Shown here: positions 37,948-47,496 of the stretch, one piece after another
Position numbering within the stretch: position 1 is the stretch's first letter
Layout: each line of letters opens with the position of its first letter
Assembly (NCBI GenBank): GCA_030457025.1
Contig: JAKDSA010000004.1
Coordinates: 19,706-83,705 of the forward strand
Reading direction: 5' to 3'
Length of the DNA: 64,000 bases
From: Brevibacterium sp.
GTDB taxonomy: Bacteria; Actinomycetota; Actinomycetes; Actinomycetales; Brevibacteriaceae
Translations under genes and position numbers: made by a program
Notes under the pieces: model-generated
Database searches by the model: none
Seen by the model: the letters and a program-made list of their open reading frames with translations, nothing else
Told to the model about the DNA's origin: nothing

Positions 37948-38531
37948 CCGCAGCACTTCAGACCCACGAGTCCATCATCCGCGACGGCCGTGACGACCGC
38001 GACGCCCGGTCCGCCGACGCCGGCAGCAGCCCCGCCGAACCGCTCGACCGTGCCCGCGCAGCAGCAGCTCGCGTGACGGATCCGGAGATGCCGATGCTCA
38101 CGCTCGTCGACCTCGGCGTGCTCCGTGATGTCGCGATCGAGGACGGACGCGTCGTCACGACCATCACCCCCACCTACTCGGGGTGTCCGGCGATGGCGAC
38201 GATGCGCGATGATCTGCAGCGCGAACTCCAGGACGCGGGATTCGAAGACGCCGAGGTGCGGGTGTCCCTGACGCCGGCCTGGACGAGTGACTGGATCACC
38301 GAAGAGGGGCGGAAGGCACTCAAGGGTGCCGGAATCTCCCCACCCGGGCAAGCACCCAGGCATCAGGGACCTGTGGCTCTGACCCTCATGCCCACGAATC
38401 GAGCCCTGACCTGCACCCTGTGCGGCTCTGCCAATGTGAAGCTGTCCTCGGAATTCGGGCCGACGGCGTGCAAGGCGATGTACCAGTGCCTGGACTGCCT
38501 CGAACCGTTCCAGCATGTGAAGGAGATCTGA
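37941..38531 (+). CDS. paaD: Phenylacetyl-CoA epoxidase accessory protein D
   Basis: DPEMPMLTLVDLGVLRDV, C-terminal CTLCGSANVKLSSEFGPTACKAMYQCLDCLEPF. Confidence 0.95.
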   Translation: MVTAALQTHESIIRDGRDDRDARSADAGSSPAEPLDRARAAAARVTDPEMPMLTLVDLGVLRDVAIEDGRVVTTITPTYSGCPAMATMRDDLQRELQDAGFEDAEVRVSLTPAWTSDWITEEGRKALKGAGISPPGQAPRHQGPVALTLMPTNRALTCTLCGSANVKLSSEFGPTACKAMYQCLDCLEPFQHVKEI

Positions 38532-38532
38532 G

Positions 38533-39678
38533 ATGACCGAAACGATCAATCAGAGCGCCGAGGCGACTGCCGCAGCCGATTCGGACACGTCGACCGAGCC
38601 GACCGTTTCAGGCGCGGGTGCTCCCCGGTCGAGCTTCTACCCACTGACCGTGAAGTCCGTCGACCACCTCACAGAGGACTCGGCGGCAGTGACCTTCGAC
38701 GTCCCAGCCGAATACGCTGAGCTCTTCGACTTCGCCGCGGGACAGTCTCTGACCCTGCGCCGGATGATCGACGGCGGAGAACACCGCCGCTCGTATTCCA
38801 TCTGCGCCCCGGCCGGAACCGATCCGCGCATCGGCGTCCGCGAGATTCCCGACGGACTCTTCTCCCAGTGGCTCGTCAACGACGTCCGACCGGGTGAGAC
38901 CATCGAGGTTCAGCCGCCCAGCGGCAGCTTCCAGGCCGACCCGGACCTCGGCGGACGGCACCTGTGCATCGCGGCAGGATCCGGCATCACTCCGATGCTC
39001 TCGATCGCCACCACCGTGCTGTCGAACCCGGACGCCTCTCTCACTTTGCTCTACGGCAATCGCACCACGAACACCGTGATGTTCGCCGAGGAGCTCGCTG
39101 ACCTCAAGGACTCCCGCAACCAGCAGCTCGACCTCATCCACGTCCTCTCCCGCGAACCCCGCGAGGTCGACCTCTTCTCAGGTCGCCTCGACGAGGAGAA
39201 GCTGCGTGCGCTGCTGACGAACCTGGTGCCCATCGGCGACATGGACCACGTGTGGCTGTGCGGACCTTTCGGCATGCTCAGCGACGCTCGTTCCGTCCTC
39301 GCCGAATTCGGTGTGCCGAAGGACAAGATCCACTTCGAACTCTTCTACGTCGACGAACCGCCACCGGCGGTCGTCCACGCGGACAAGGTCGTCGAGGGTG
39401 CGACCAGCGACGTCACGATCGTCCTCGACGGACGACGTTCCACCTCGGCGATGTCACAGGGACAGACGATCCTCGACTCCGCCCAGGAGTCACGCTCGGA
39501 CCTGCCGTTTGCCTGCAAGGGCGGAGTGTGCGGGACCTGCCGCGCCAAGATCTGCGGGGGAGAAGTCGAGATGGTCCGCAACTACGCCCTCGAAGACTCC
39601 GAGGTCGAGGCGAACTTCGTGCTCACCTGCCAGACCTTCCCCGTCAGCGACGAGGTCACGGTCGACTACGATTCATGA
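38533..39678 (+). CDS. paaE: Phenylacetyl-CoA epoxidase reductase subunit E
   Basis: FNR domain RSYSICAP plus a C-terminal 2Fe-2S ferredoxin CKGGVCGTCRAKICGGEVEM. Confidence 0.95.
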   Translation: MTETINQSAEATAAADSDTSTEPTVSGAGAPRSSFYPLTVKSVDHLTEDSAAVTFDVPAEYAELFDFAAGQSLTLRRMIDGGEHRRSYSICAPAGTDPRIGVREIPDGLFSQWLVNDVRPGETIEVQPPSGSFQADPDLGGRHLCIAAGSGITPMLSIATTVLSNPDASLTLLYGNRTTNTVMFAEELADLKDSRNQQLDLIHVLSREPREVDLFSGRLDEEKLRALLTNLVPIGDMDHVWLCGPFGMLSDARSVLAEFGVPKDKIHFELFYVDEPPPAVVHADKVVEGATSDVTIVLDGRRSTSAMSQGQTILDSAQESRSDLPFACKGGVCGTCRAKICGGEVEMVRNYALEDSEVEANFVLTCQTFPVSDEVTVDYDS

Positions 39679-39806
39679 GTCGAATCGTCCGCAGATCGAA
39701 TTCCGCCCGCTGGCACACGCCCCGAGACTTCTGAGCATCTGACGTTCTCGGTCGCTAGGCTTGAGAACTGTCGACGCTGCACCACACACCACACCTGAGG
39801 AGACCC

Positions 39807-40973
39807 ATGCCCGAGGCTTTCATCCTGGACGGACTGCGCACACCTATCGGCCGCTACGGCGGAGTCCTTGCTGATCAGCGACCCGATGACCTCGTCGCGA
39901 CCACGCTCAAGGCCGTCGTCGACCGCTCCGGGATCGATCCAGGCGACATCGACGAGGTGATCCTCGGCTCGGCGAACCAGGCCGGTGAGGACAACCGTAA
40001 CGTCGCTCGCATGGCTGTGCTGCTGGCGGGTCTGCCCGAGTCCGTTCCCGGGTTCACCGTCAATCGTCTGTGTGCCTCCGGGCTGACCGCGATCACGACG
40101 GCACGGCAGATGATCGCGGCCGGTGACGCCGATGTGGTTGTCGCCGGCGGCGTCGAATCGATGACACGTGCACCCTGGGTGACGGAAAAGCCGCAGCGGC
40201 CCTGGGCGAAACCGGGCAAGTCCTGGGACACCTCGATCGGCTGGCGGTTCACCAACCCCGCCTTCGGTGAGGACACGACCCTGTCGATGCCCCAGACCGC
40301 CGAACGTGTGGCCGAGCAGTGGAAGCTGGAGCGTGAAGAGCTCGATGCCTTCGCCTACGCCTCGCATCAGTTGGCACTCGCGGCGCAGGAGGCGGGCAAG
40401 TTCGATCCCGAGATCCTGCCCATCGGCGACATCAGCGCCGATGAGGGGCCACGGGCGGACACCACCGTGGAGAAGCTCGCCAAGCTGCGGGCGATCCACG
40501 GACCCGGGGGAGTCATCACCGCCGGCAACTCCTCCTCGCTCAACGACGGTGCCGCCGTGACGATTCTCGTCAGCGAACGCTATGCCGAGAAGCACGGTCT
40601 GAGCCCCAGAGCACGCGTCGTCACCGGTGCCAGCGCCGGTGTCTCCCCGGAGATCATGGGCATCGGCCCGGTCCCGGCCACCCGCAAGGCCCTCGACCGC
40701 GTCGGCTGGAGCGTCGACGATCTCGAGACCGTGGAACTCAACGAAGCCTTCGCCTCCCAGTCTCTGGCCTGCATCGGAGACCTGGGGCTCGATCCGGAGA
40801 CCGTCAACGGCTTCGGCGGTGCGATCGCGCTGGGCCACCCCTTGGGCTGCTCGGGAGCACGCATCACCCTGACACTGCTCAACCGCCTCGAACAGGCCGA
40901 TGCCAAACGCGGACTGGCGACGATGTGCGTCGGCGTCGGCCAGGGCTCGGCACTGCTGTTGGAGCGAGTATGA
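39807..40973 (+). CDS. paaJ: Thiolase of phenylacetate pathway
   Basis: NRLCASGLTAI, GGVESMTRAPWV, GHPLGCSGARI. Confidence 0.92.
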   Translation: MPEAFILDGLRTPIGRYGGVLADQRPDDLVATTLKAVVDRSGIDPGDIDEVILGSANQAGEDNRNVARMAVLLAGLPESVPGFTVNRLCASGLTAITTARQMIAAGDADVVVAGGVESMTRAPWVTEKPQRPWAKPGKSWDTSIGWRFTNPAFGEDTTLSMPQTAERVAEQWKLEREELDAFAYASHQLALAAQEAGKFDPEILPIGDISADEGPRADTTVEKLAKLRAIHGPGGVITAGNSSSLNDGAAVTILVSERYAEKHGLSPRARVVTGASAGVSPEIMGIGPVPATRKALDRVGWSVDDLETVELNEAFASQSLACIGDLGLDPETVNGFGGAIALGHPLGCSGARITLTLLNRLEQADAKRGLATMCVGVGQGSALLLERV

Positions 40974-41896
40974 GCGCCGGCGGCAGCGCCGCGACCACAG
41001 CGGGCGGCACGACCGGCGGCGCCGGAGACGCGAACTTTCCGCTGCTGATCGAACGCTGCGAGGACCGGGTCATCATCCGGCTGAATCGACCCGAAGTGCG
41101 CAACGCCATCGACCAGAACATGGCCGATGCCCTCCACGAGGTGTGCGCGGAGCTCGAAGCCGAGCCGAAGGTCGCCATCCTCACAGGTTCGAACGGCGTC
41201 TTCGCCGCCGGTGCCGACATCGGCCAGCTGCTGGGCCGCGGCCGCGAAGAGGCCCTGGCCGGCATCAACTCCAAGGTCTTCACCCGCATCCAGGAACTGC
41301 CGATGCCCGTCATCGCCCTCGTCGGTGGAGTCGCTCTGGGCGGCGGAGCCGAGCTGGCATTCGCCTGCGACTTCCGCATCGGGACACCGACGACGAAGAT
41401 CGGCAACCCCGAGACGGGGCTGGGCATCCTCGCCGCGGCCGGAGCCGCCTGGCGTCTGCGCGAACTCGTGGGGGAACCACGGGCCAAGGAGATCCTCTTG
41501 GCGGGACGGACTCTCCAGGCCGAAGAGGCCAAATCGATCGGCCTACTCAACGACGTCGTCGACCCCGAGGACCTCGAACTCGCAGGTGAGGCACTTGCCG
41601 ATCGGATCGCGAGCTTCGCACCTCTGGCCGTGAGGCTGAGCAAATCGGCATTCCATGCCCCGCGTGAGGCACATCCGCTCATCGACAATCTGGCCCAGGC
41701 CGTGCTGTTCGAGACCGAGGAGAAGCACACTCGGATGACTGCCTTCCTCGAGAAGCGGGAAGCGAAGAAGCGGCAGAAGGCCGAAGCTGTGGCCACCGAG
41801 GCCATGGACGAGCAGTCCGACCCTCGACATGAGCAAACTGATCCGCGGGCAGTCCAAGACGCTGCCCGAGATGAGGAGAGAGGCAGCGCCGAATGA
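40970..41896 (+). CDS. paaF: Enoyl-CoA hydratase/isomerase
   Basis: RPEVRNAIDQNMADALHEV, GVFAAGADIGQL. ATGA overlap with the thiolase gene. Confidence 0.88.
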   Translation: MSAGGSAATTAGGTTGGAGDANFPLLIERCEDRVIIRLNRPEVRNAIDQNMADALHEVCAELEAEPKVAILTGSNGVFAAGADIGQLLGRGREEALAGINSKVFTRIQELPMPVIALVGGVALGGGAELAFACDFRIGTPTTKIGNPETGLGILAAAGAAWRLRELVGEPRAKEILLAGRTLQAEEAKSIGLLNDVVDPEDLELAGEALADRIASFAPLAVRLSKSAFHAPREAHPLIDNLAQAVLFETEEKHTRMTAFLEKREAKKRQKAEAVATEAMDEQSDPRHEQTDPRAVQDAARDEERGSAE

Positions 41897-42780
41897 GCGA
41901 GCAGAGGGCACACGAACCGGACGCGGTGCACACCGCTGACACAGGTCGGGCCGCCCCCGTGGTCCCGGAGACGGTCGGTGTCTACGGCGGCGGCCGGATG
42001 GGCGCGGGAATCGCCCACGCATTCGCCAGCGCCGGTGCCCGCGTCATCATCATCGAGAACACCGAAGAGACGGTGGCCGCGGCGAAGGAGCGCATCGACG
42101 CCTCGATCGAGAAGTCGGCATCCAAGGGCCTCGAAGTCAAGGGCAGCGTCGAGGTCGTGCGCGATCCCACGCTGCTCGATCAGGCACTGCTCGTCGTCGA
42201 AGCCGTCCCGGAGATCGTCGAACTCAAGCAGGAGATCCTGGCGGCCATCGCGAAGCACGCGCCGGCCGCGAGCATTGCCACGAACACGAGTGCCCTGTCC
42301 ATCGATGAGCTCGCCGCCGCACTGCCTAGGCCCCAGGCGCTCATCGGACTGCACTTCTTCAACCCCGTCCCCGTGTCCGACCTCGTCGAGGTCGTCGTCG
42401 GCACTCACACCCGACCAGAACTCGTCGACGTCGCAAAGTCCTGGGTTGAGGGCTTGGGGAAGACGGCGATCACGGTCAAGGACTCGCCGGGATTCGCCTC
42501 CAGCCGCCTCGGCGTGGCCCTGGCTCTCGAAGCGGTGCGGATGGTCGAGGAGGGAGTCGCGAGTGCCGAGGACATCGACAACGCGATGACCCTGGGCTAC
42601 CGCCACCCTGCTGGACCGCTGAAGACCACGGACATCGTCGGCCTCGACATCCGCCTCGGCATCGCCGAGCACCTGGAAGCGGAACTGGGGCCCAGGTTCA
42701 CCCCGCCGCAGCTGCTCAAAGACAAGGTCGACGCAGGTCAACTGGGTCGAAAGTCCGGCCAGGGATTCTATACTTGGTGA
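41893..42780 (+). CDS. paaH: 3-hydroxyacyl-CoA dehydrogenase
   Basis: VYGGGRMGAGIAHAFASAGARVIIIE, GLHFFNPVPVSDLVEVV. Confidence 0.93.
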   Translation: MSEQRAHEPDAVHTADTGRAAPVVPETVGVYGGGRMGAGIAHAFASAGARVIIIENTEETVAAAKERIDASIEKSASKGLEVKGSVEVVRDPTLLDQALLVVEAVPEIVELKQEILAAIAKHAPAASIATNTSALSIDELAAALPRPQALIGLHFFNPVPVSDLVEVVVGTHTRPELVDVAKSWVEGLGKTAITVKDSPGFASSRLGVALALEAVRMVEEGVASAEDIDNAMTLGYRHPAGPLKTTDIVGLDIRLGIAEHLEAELGPRFTPPQLLKDKVDAGQLGRKSGQGFYTW

Positions 42781-42829
42781 CCAGGCGGCATCGTCCGCTT
42801 GCCGCACCGTCATCTGCAAAGGAGCACAC

Positions 42830-43606
42830 GTGACCGAGATCCGACTGTCCAACCGGGGGAACATCGCCGAGATCGTCCTCGACGGCCCCGATTCCCGCAA
42901 CGCACTCGACGCGGACAACCTCCGCGACCTTGCCGCGGCAGTGTCCAAGGTCGCCGAGGCGGTCCCGAGCGTTCGCGCGCTCCTGATCCGGGGAGAGGGC
43001 AAGGTCTTCAGCTCCGGTCGCGACATCTCGGCCGTCGACGTCGAAACCGATGACGCACACGCATTCCTGGCTGAGGCGTTCACGCCCGTCTTCCAAGCCA
43101 TTCGCGCCCTGCCGATCCCCGTGATCTCGCAGGTCCAGGGGGCCGCCCTGGGACTGGGCTTCGGCGTCGCTGCGGCCGCAGACATCATCATCGCCGCCGA
43201 CAATGCGAAGTTCGGTTCGCCCTTCGCCGCGATCGGCGCGATGCTCGACTCGGGCGCACACCACGTGTTCCTCGACCGGGTGGGCTACCACCGAACGATG
43301 GATCTCATCATCACCGGTGACTTCATGACCGGCGCCGAGGCGGCCGCTGCCGGCATCGTGTCCCGTGTGGTTCCAGTTGAGGAGCTGGCCGAGTTCGTGG
43401 AGTCGAAGCTGTCGACGATCGTGACCGGCCCGGCCGAGGCCTTCGCGATGGAGAAGGGCTTCGTGCAGAAGCTTGCCGACGAGCGACCGCCCCTGGCGCA
43501 GGTGCTCGCGGAGGAGGCCAACCTCCAGGAGTCCGCCCGCCAGACCCCGGACTATGCCGAAGGGTTCAAGGCCTTCCAAGAGCGCCGGGCGCCGAAGTTC
43601 ACCTGA
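42830..43606 (+). CDS. paaG: Enoyl-CoA hydratase/isomerase
   Basis: GPDSRNALDADNLRDL, EGKVFSSGRDISAV, QGAALGLGFGVAAAADI. Confidence 0.88.
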   Translation: MTEIRLSNRGNIAEIVLDGPDSRNALDADNLRDLAAAVSKVAEAVPSVRALLIRGEGKVFSSGRDISAVDVETDDAHAFLAEAFTPVFQAIRALPIPVISQVQGAALGLGFGVAAAADIIIAADNAKFGSPFAAIGAMLDSGAHHVFLDRVGYHRTMDLIITGDFMTGAEAAAAGIVSRVVPVEELAEFVESKLSTIVTGPAEAFAMEKGFVQKLADERPPLAQVLAEEANLQESARQTPDYAEGFKAFQERRAPKFT

Positions 43607-43639
43607 GCTGGCGTTGGAGCTCTGCCCCGAACCCTGAGA

Positions 43640-43981
43640 TCACTTGGCGGGCTGGACCTCGTCCTCGACGACCCATTTGTGATTCGTCATCGTCATGTCA
43701 CCCATATCGAGGTCGACCATGTAGACGGTGTCGTCGGTCGAGCTGTCGATCGTTGCTTCAGTGCCCTTCATTCCGGGCATATGGTCAGCGGTGAGAGTGA
43801 CTTCATCGCCGACCGCAGATGTGGGGTCGGATGCTTTGTCGATACCCTTGGGTGGCTGGCCGCCGTCTGCGGCGTGCTCATGGCTGTCATCGTGCTCCTC
43901 ACCCGGTGCCGACTCGGAGTGGATTTCTTCATGTCTCTGCTTGGATTTCACTGGCTGTGATGGCCTGAGCACGAGTGGCAT
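43640..43981 (-). CDS. DUF1541/YdhK-like domain protein, short and lacking an obvious signal peptide (possible fragment)
   Basis: SAVGDEVTLTADHMPGMKGTEATIDSSTDDTVYMVDLDMGDMTMTNHKWVVEDEV. Confidence 0.6.
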   Translation of the reverse strand: MPLVLRPSQPVKSKQRHEEIHSESAPGEEHDDSHEHAADGGQPPKGIDKASDPTSAVGDEVTLTADHMPGMKGTEATIDSSTDDTVYMVDLDMGDMTMTNHKWVVEDEVQPAK

Positions 43982-43993
43982 TCGATGCCGACG

Positions 43994-44014
43994 CTATACG
44001 TCGAGGGGGTATAG
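43994..44014. promoter_or_regulatory. Dyad CTATAC-N8-GGTATAG, metal-regulator-like
   Basis: Palindromic ends and a G-run between the DUF1541 gene and a lipoprotein gene. Confidence 0.35.
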
Positions 44015-44037
44015 TTGTCAACGTGATTCAGACGGAG

Positions 44038-44631
44038 ATGAGAGGCGTGGCGAACCTGAGGCGAGTCATCGCAATTGCGGCCCTGACCTTGTTGCTAGCA
44101 GGTTGTGGAACCGACGATTCGGGCTCCGGATCCGGCGGCGATCAGGTGTCGACGGAGGAGTTCCTCTCCGAGCACGGATTGGACGGGATGAGCGCCGTTG
44201 AAGCCATTGACCATCTTGACCGACTGGCAGTGGCTGACCGCCCGAGCGATCTCATGGCGTCGGTCTACCCCGATGAGCTGGTGCTTGCCGGTGAAGCACA
44301 GGAAGTGACTTTCGACCTGCCGAAGGAGAAATCGTATGTGTCGATTGCTCCCTACGTGAACACCACCCACGACTGCTTCTACCACAGCCTGACAACCTGT
44401 CGTGGAGAGCTCAGCAACGAGGAAATCGACGTGCAGATCACCGACAGCGCCACCGGCGAACTGCTCGTCGACGAGCAGGCGATGACGTTCGACAATGGCT
44501 TCGCCGGATTCTGGGTCCCGAGCGACATCGCCGGAACCATCGACATCACTCACGAGGGGAAATCAGGTTCCGTTGAACTCTCGACTGCCGATGACGGGGC
44601 GACCTGCATCACCGACATTCGGCTCTCCTGA
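44038..44631 (+). CDS. Putative lipoprotein
   Basis: Signal peptide RRVIAIAALTLLLAGCGTDDSGSGSGG with lipobox LLAGC. Start chosen at the ATG at 44038. Confidence 0.7.
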   Translation: MRGVANLRRVIAIAALTLLLAGCGTDDSGSGSGGDQVSTEEFLSEHGLDGMSAVEAIDHLDRLAVADRPSDLMASVYPDELVLAGEAQEVTFDLPKEKSYVSIAPYVNTTHDCFYHSLTTCRGELSNEEIDVQITDSATGELLVDEQAMTFDNGFAGFWVPSDIAGTIDITHEGKSGSVELSTADDGATCITDIRLS

Positions 44632-44658
44632 TCAGAAGCCTTGGCCGTCCGGGCCGCA

Positions 44659-45435
44659 TCAGTCCTCGGGCTTCGCCTCAGGCTCGCCCTCGGGTCCGCC
44701 CTCGACGTCGAGCTTGCCTTCGACTTCTGACTCGGCCGTGCCCTTCTGAGTCGACTTCCACCGACGGAAGGTGAGGATCGTCAGCACGATGACCAGCGCC
44801 CACGAAATGCCGACGCCAGTGCCCGTGATGATGCCGGGATTCCCGATGAACGCGCCAACCGCGACAAGGGAAAGCTGCCCCGGCAGGGCGGAGACGACGG
44901 TGGCGATGAGGAAGGTGCGGCTCCTGATGCCCAGAGCTCCGCTGCCGTAGTTGACCGGCCAATAGGGGAAACCGGGCATGAGCCGAAGCATGCACACTGC
45001 ATAGAAGCCTCCGTTGGTCAGGCGAGACTCGATCGCTTCGGCATGGCTGCCCAACAGTTTCATCACGGTGTCGTGGCCCAAACCGCGCGAGATCCAATAG
45101 CCACCCAGGCAACCGGCCAGAACACCGATCATCGACAGGATCGTGCCGAACACCAGGCCGAACGCCAGCCCGCCGGCAACGGCCATGATGGTGACGGGGA
45201 TCGGTGTGGCGGCGACGACCGCGTAGAGGAGAATGAAGATTCCGAAGCCCCAGAAGCCAGCATCCGCGATCTGCTTTTGGAGCCCACCGAGCGAGGGCAG
45301 CTGAACGTTGAAGACCAGCCACAGACCTGCGAGCACCGCCAGGGCCAAGGTCACGTTGCGCAGGATCGAACCCCACGGCACTCGCGATTCGCCGCGAGAG
45401 CTCGTGTGCTGTGCGGAGTTCTCATCGAGTGGCAT
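44659..45435 (-). CDS. TVP38/TMEM64 (DedA-like) membrane protein
   Basis: GGLAFGLVFGTILSMIGVLAGCLGGYWISRGLG, RLMPGFPYWPVNYGSGALGI. Confidence 0.85.
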   Translation of the reverse strand: MPLDENSAQHTSSRGESRVPWGSILRNVTLALAVLAGLWLVFNVQLPSLGGLQKQIADAGFWGFGIFILLYAVVAATPIPVTIMAVAGGLAFGLVFGTILSMIGVLAGCLGGYWISRGLGHDTVMKLLGSHAEAIESRLTNGGFYAVCMLRLMPGFPYWPVNYGSGALGIRSRTFLIATVVSALPGQLSLVAVGAFIGNPGIITGTGVGISWALVIVLTILTFRRWKSTQKGTAESEVEGKLDVEGGPEGEPEAKPED

Positions 45436-45679
45436 GGAACGATCCTACGTGTCCGGCTCGATGGGCAATGAATCGGTGGTGCTGAGTGCGAAACGGCGGG
45501 CCACCTCGGCGTGGGCACACATACCCGCAGTCAGGCTGAAGTCGACAATCAATGTGCCGATCAGGACGACAAGGCACGTCAGGGCACCGACAAGGACCCT
45601 GGCCTTGGGCTTCTGGTGAAAGAGTCCGAGTGGCGGGTCGGTGAGACCTGTGTGAGCCCGGTTCGCTGTAGTGCCGTGA

Positions 45680-45850
45680 TCAGCCGGCGAAGATCGCGAC
45701 GGCTTTGATCACCGTCAGGGTCAGGCCCCACACGAGCCCGCCGGCCACGACGACCGTCAGGGTCGATCCGACTGCTTTGTAGGCGACGCCGACGGGAGAC
45801 TGCGGTGAGCCCTCGGCCGGGACATGTGCTGTGGGTGCGGAATCGCTCAT
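45680..45850 (-). CDS. Small membrane subunit accompanying OFA-type MFS transporter (56 aa)
   Basis: Translated by hand: MSDSAPTAHVPAEGSPQSPVGVAYKAVGSTLTVVVAGGLVWGLTLTVIKAVAIFAG*. Absent from the ORF track, probably through a length cut-off. Confidence 0.7.
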   Translation of the reverse strand: MSDSAPTAHVPAEGSPQSPVGVAYKAVGSTLTVVVAGGLVWGLTLTVIKAVAIFAG

Positions 45851-45868
45851 GGTGTCCGTCCCTTCCTC

Positions 45869-47242
45869 TCAGTTCTCGTCTTCGAGGGCGGCGGCCTGCT
45901 TGGCCTTGACCGTCTCTGCGCGTTCGAAGTGCCTCTTGCTGACCGGCCGGATCAGGGCGTTGGCGATGAAGCCGACAGCCAGCGCCCCGACCATGATGTA
46001 CATGCCCGGAGTATAGAGCTCGGGCCCGGTCTTGCCTGCCTTGTCGCCCGCTTCGACGACAGAGTTGACGATGAGCGGTCCGGCCACGCCCGCCGCAGAC
46101 CATGCGGTGAGCAGGGCGCCGTGGATGGCTCCGACCTGGTAGACGCCGAAGAGATCCTTGAGGTACGCCGGGACCGTGGAGAATCCGCCGCCGTAGAACG
46201 AGATGATGACGAGGGTGGCGAGGATGAACAGGACGAGAGAGCTGCCTCCGAAGAGGGCCACGGCCAGGTAGAGGATGAGTCCGCCGCCGAGGTAGAGCAT
46301 GTAGTTGTTCTTGCGACCGAGATAGTCCGAGGTGGTCGACCAGACGAAGCGACCAGCCATGTTGCCGATCGAGAGAAGGCCGACGTAGCCGGCTGCGGCT
46401 GCGGCTGTGATCCCGAAGTAGGCCTGTGCCATCGGGGCGGCGTTCTCGAGGATGCCGATTCCCGCGGTGACATTGAGGAACAGGGCGACCCACAGCAGCC
46501 AGAACTGCGGGGTGCGGATCGCGTTGCGGACTGAGACGTTGCCCTGCGTCTGCATAGGCTTGGCCGTCGCCTTGGAGGGATCGAAGTTCTTCGGTGTCCA
46601 CTCGGGATGGGGCACACGGATGACGAAGGCTCCCGCGGTGATGACAACGGCGTAGACGATGCCCAAGGTGACGAAGGTCGGCGTCAGGCCGGCGACGAGG
46701 TTCTCCGGTTCGGTTCCGCCGCCGTAGAGGCTCATGAGCTGGTTCGACATCGGGCTGGCGATGAGTGCGCCGCCGCCGAAGCCCATGATCGCCAGGCCGG
46801 TGGCCAGGCCCGGACGGTCGGGGAACCACTTCATCAGCGTCGAGACGGGGGAGATGTAGCCGATTCCCAGTCCGATGCCTCCGATGACGCCGTAGCCGAG
46901 GTAGACCAGCCACAGCTGACCGGTCATGATTCCCAGCGATGCGACGAAGAAGCCGACGACCCAGCAGGTGCCCGCTGCGGCCATTGATGCCCGCGGGCCG
47001 TTCTTCTCCACCCAGGGGCCGAAGACGGCCGAGGAGATGCCGAGCATGAGGATCGCGATCGAGAAGATCCAGCCGATCGAGACTTCGCCGGCGTCGAAGT
47101 GCGTCATGAAAGGGATCTTGAACACGCTGAATGCGTAGACCTGCCCGATGCACAGATGGATTGCCAGGGCAGCCGGGGGAATCAGCCACCGGTTGAAGTT
47201 CTTCGGTGCGACGATCGCCGACCGAGAGAGGACCGAAGCCAT
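45869..47242 (-). CDS. OFA family MFS transporter (oxalate/formate antiporter-like)
   Basis: RWLIPPAALAIHLCIGQVYAFSVFKIPF; twelve-TM-like profile. Confidence 0.88.
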   Translation of the reverse strand: MASVLSRSAIVAPKNFNRWLIPPAALAIHLCIGQVYAFSVFKIPFMTHFDAGEVSIGWIFSIAILMLGISSAVFGPWVEKNGPRASMAAAGTCWVVGFFVASLGIMTGQLWLVYLGYGVIGGIGLGIGYISPVSTLMKWFPDRPGLATGLAIMGFGGGALIASPMSNQLMSLYGGGTEPENLVAGLTPTFVTLGIVYAVVITAGAFVIRVPHPEWTPKNFDPSKATAKPMQTQGNVSVRNAIRTPQFWLLWVALFLNVTAGIGILENAAPMAQAYFGITAAAAAGYVGLLSIGNMAGRFVWSTTSDYLGRKNNYMLYLGGGLILYLAVALFGGSSLVLFILATLVIISFYGGGFSTVPAYLKDLFGVYQVGAIHGALLTAWSAAGVAGPLIVNSVVEAGDKAGKTGPELYTPGMYIMVGALAVGFIANALIRPVSKRHFERAETVKAKQAAALEDEN

Positions 47243-47421
47243 GAAGGATCCTTAGGTTTGTGTGCTCTGCGTGCGACCATCGTCGGTCGTACGTACTGTG
47301 AGGACGAGCGCATCGTGATGACACGCTTCTGTTCCCCTACACACTAGAGCGCACACAAGGATTTGGCGAGGAACTCTCAGAAGTTCCCCACGATTGGGAC
47401 TCGCAGTGAAGGAGCTCCGCT

Positions 47422-47460
47422 CGGACGACACTCGACGAAGCTGTCTGTCAGTGTCGTCCG
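47422..47460. terminator. Hairpin cggacgacact/agtgtcgtccg
   Basis: 11-bp perfect arms downstream of the minus-strand SurA-like gene. Confidence 0.55.
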
Positions 47461-47496
47461 AAGGGGATTCTCGGTCCTCCGGAGACCTGCGATCCG

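Noticed and set aside
40879-43203. 774-aa minus-strand ORF opposite paaF/paaH/paaG
   Set aside because: Antisense shadow of three clear catabolic genes; Ser/Arg/Ala-biased with no domain signature.
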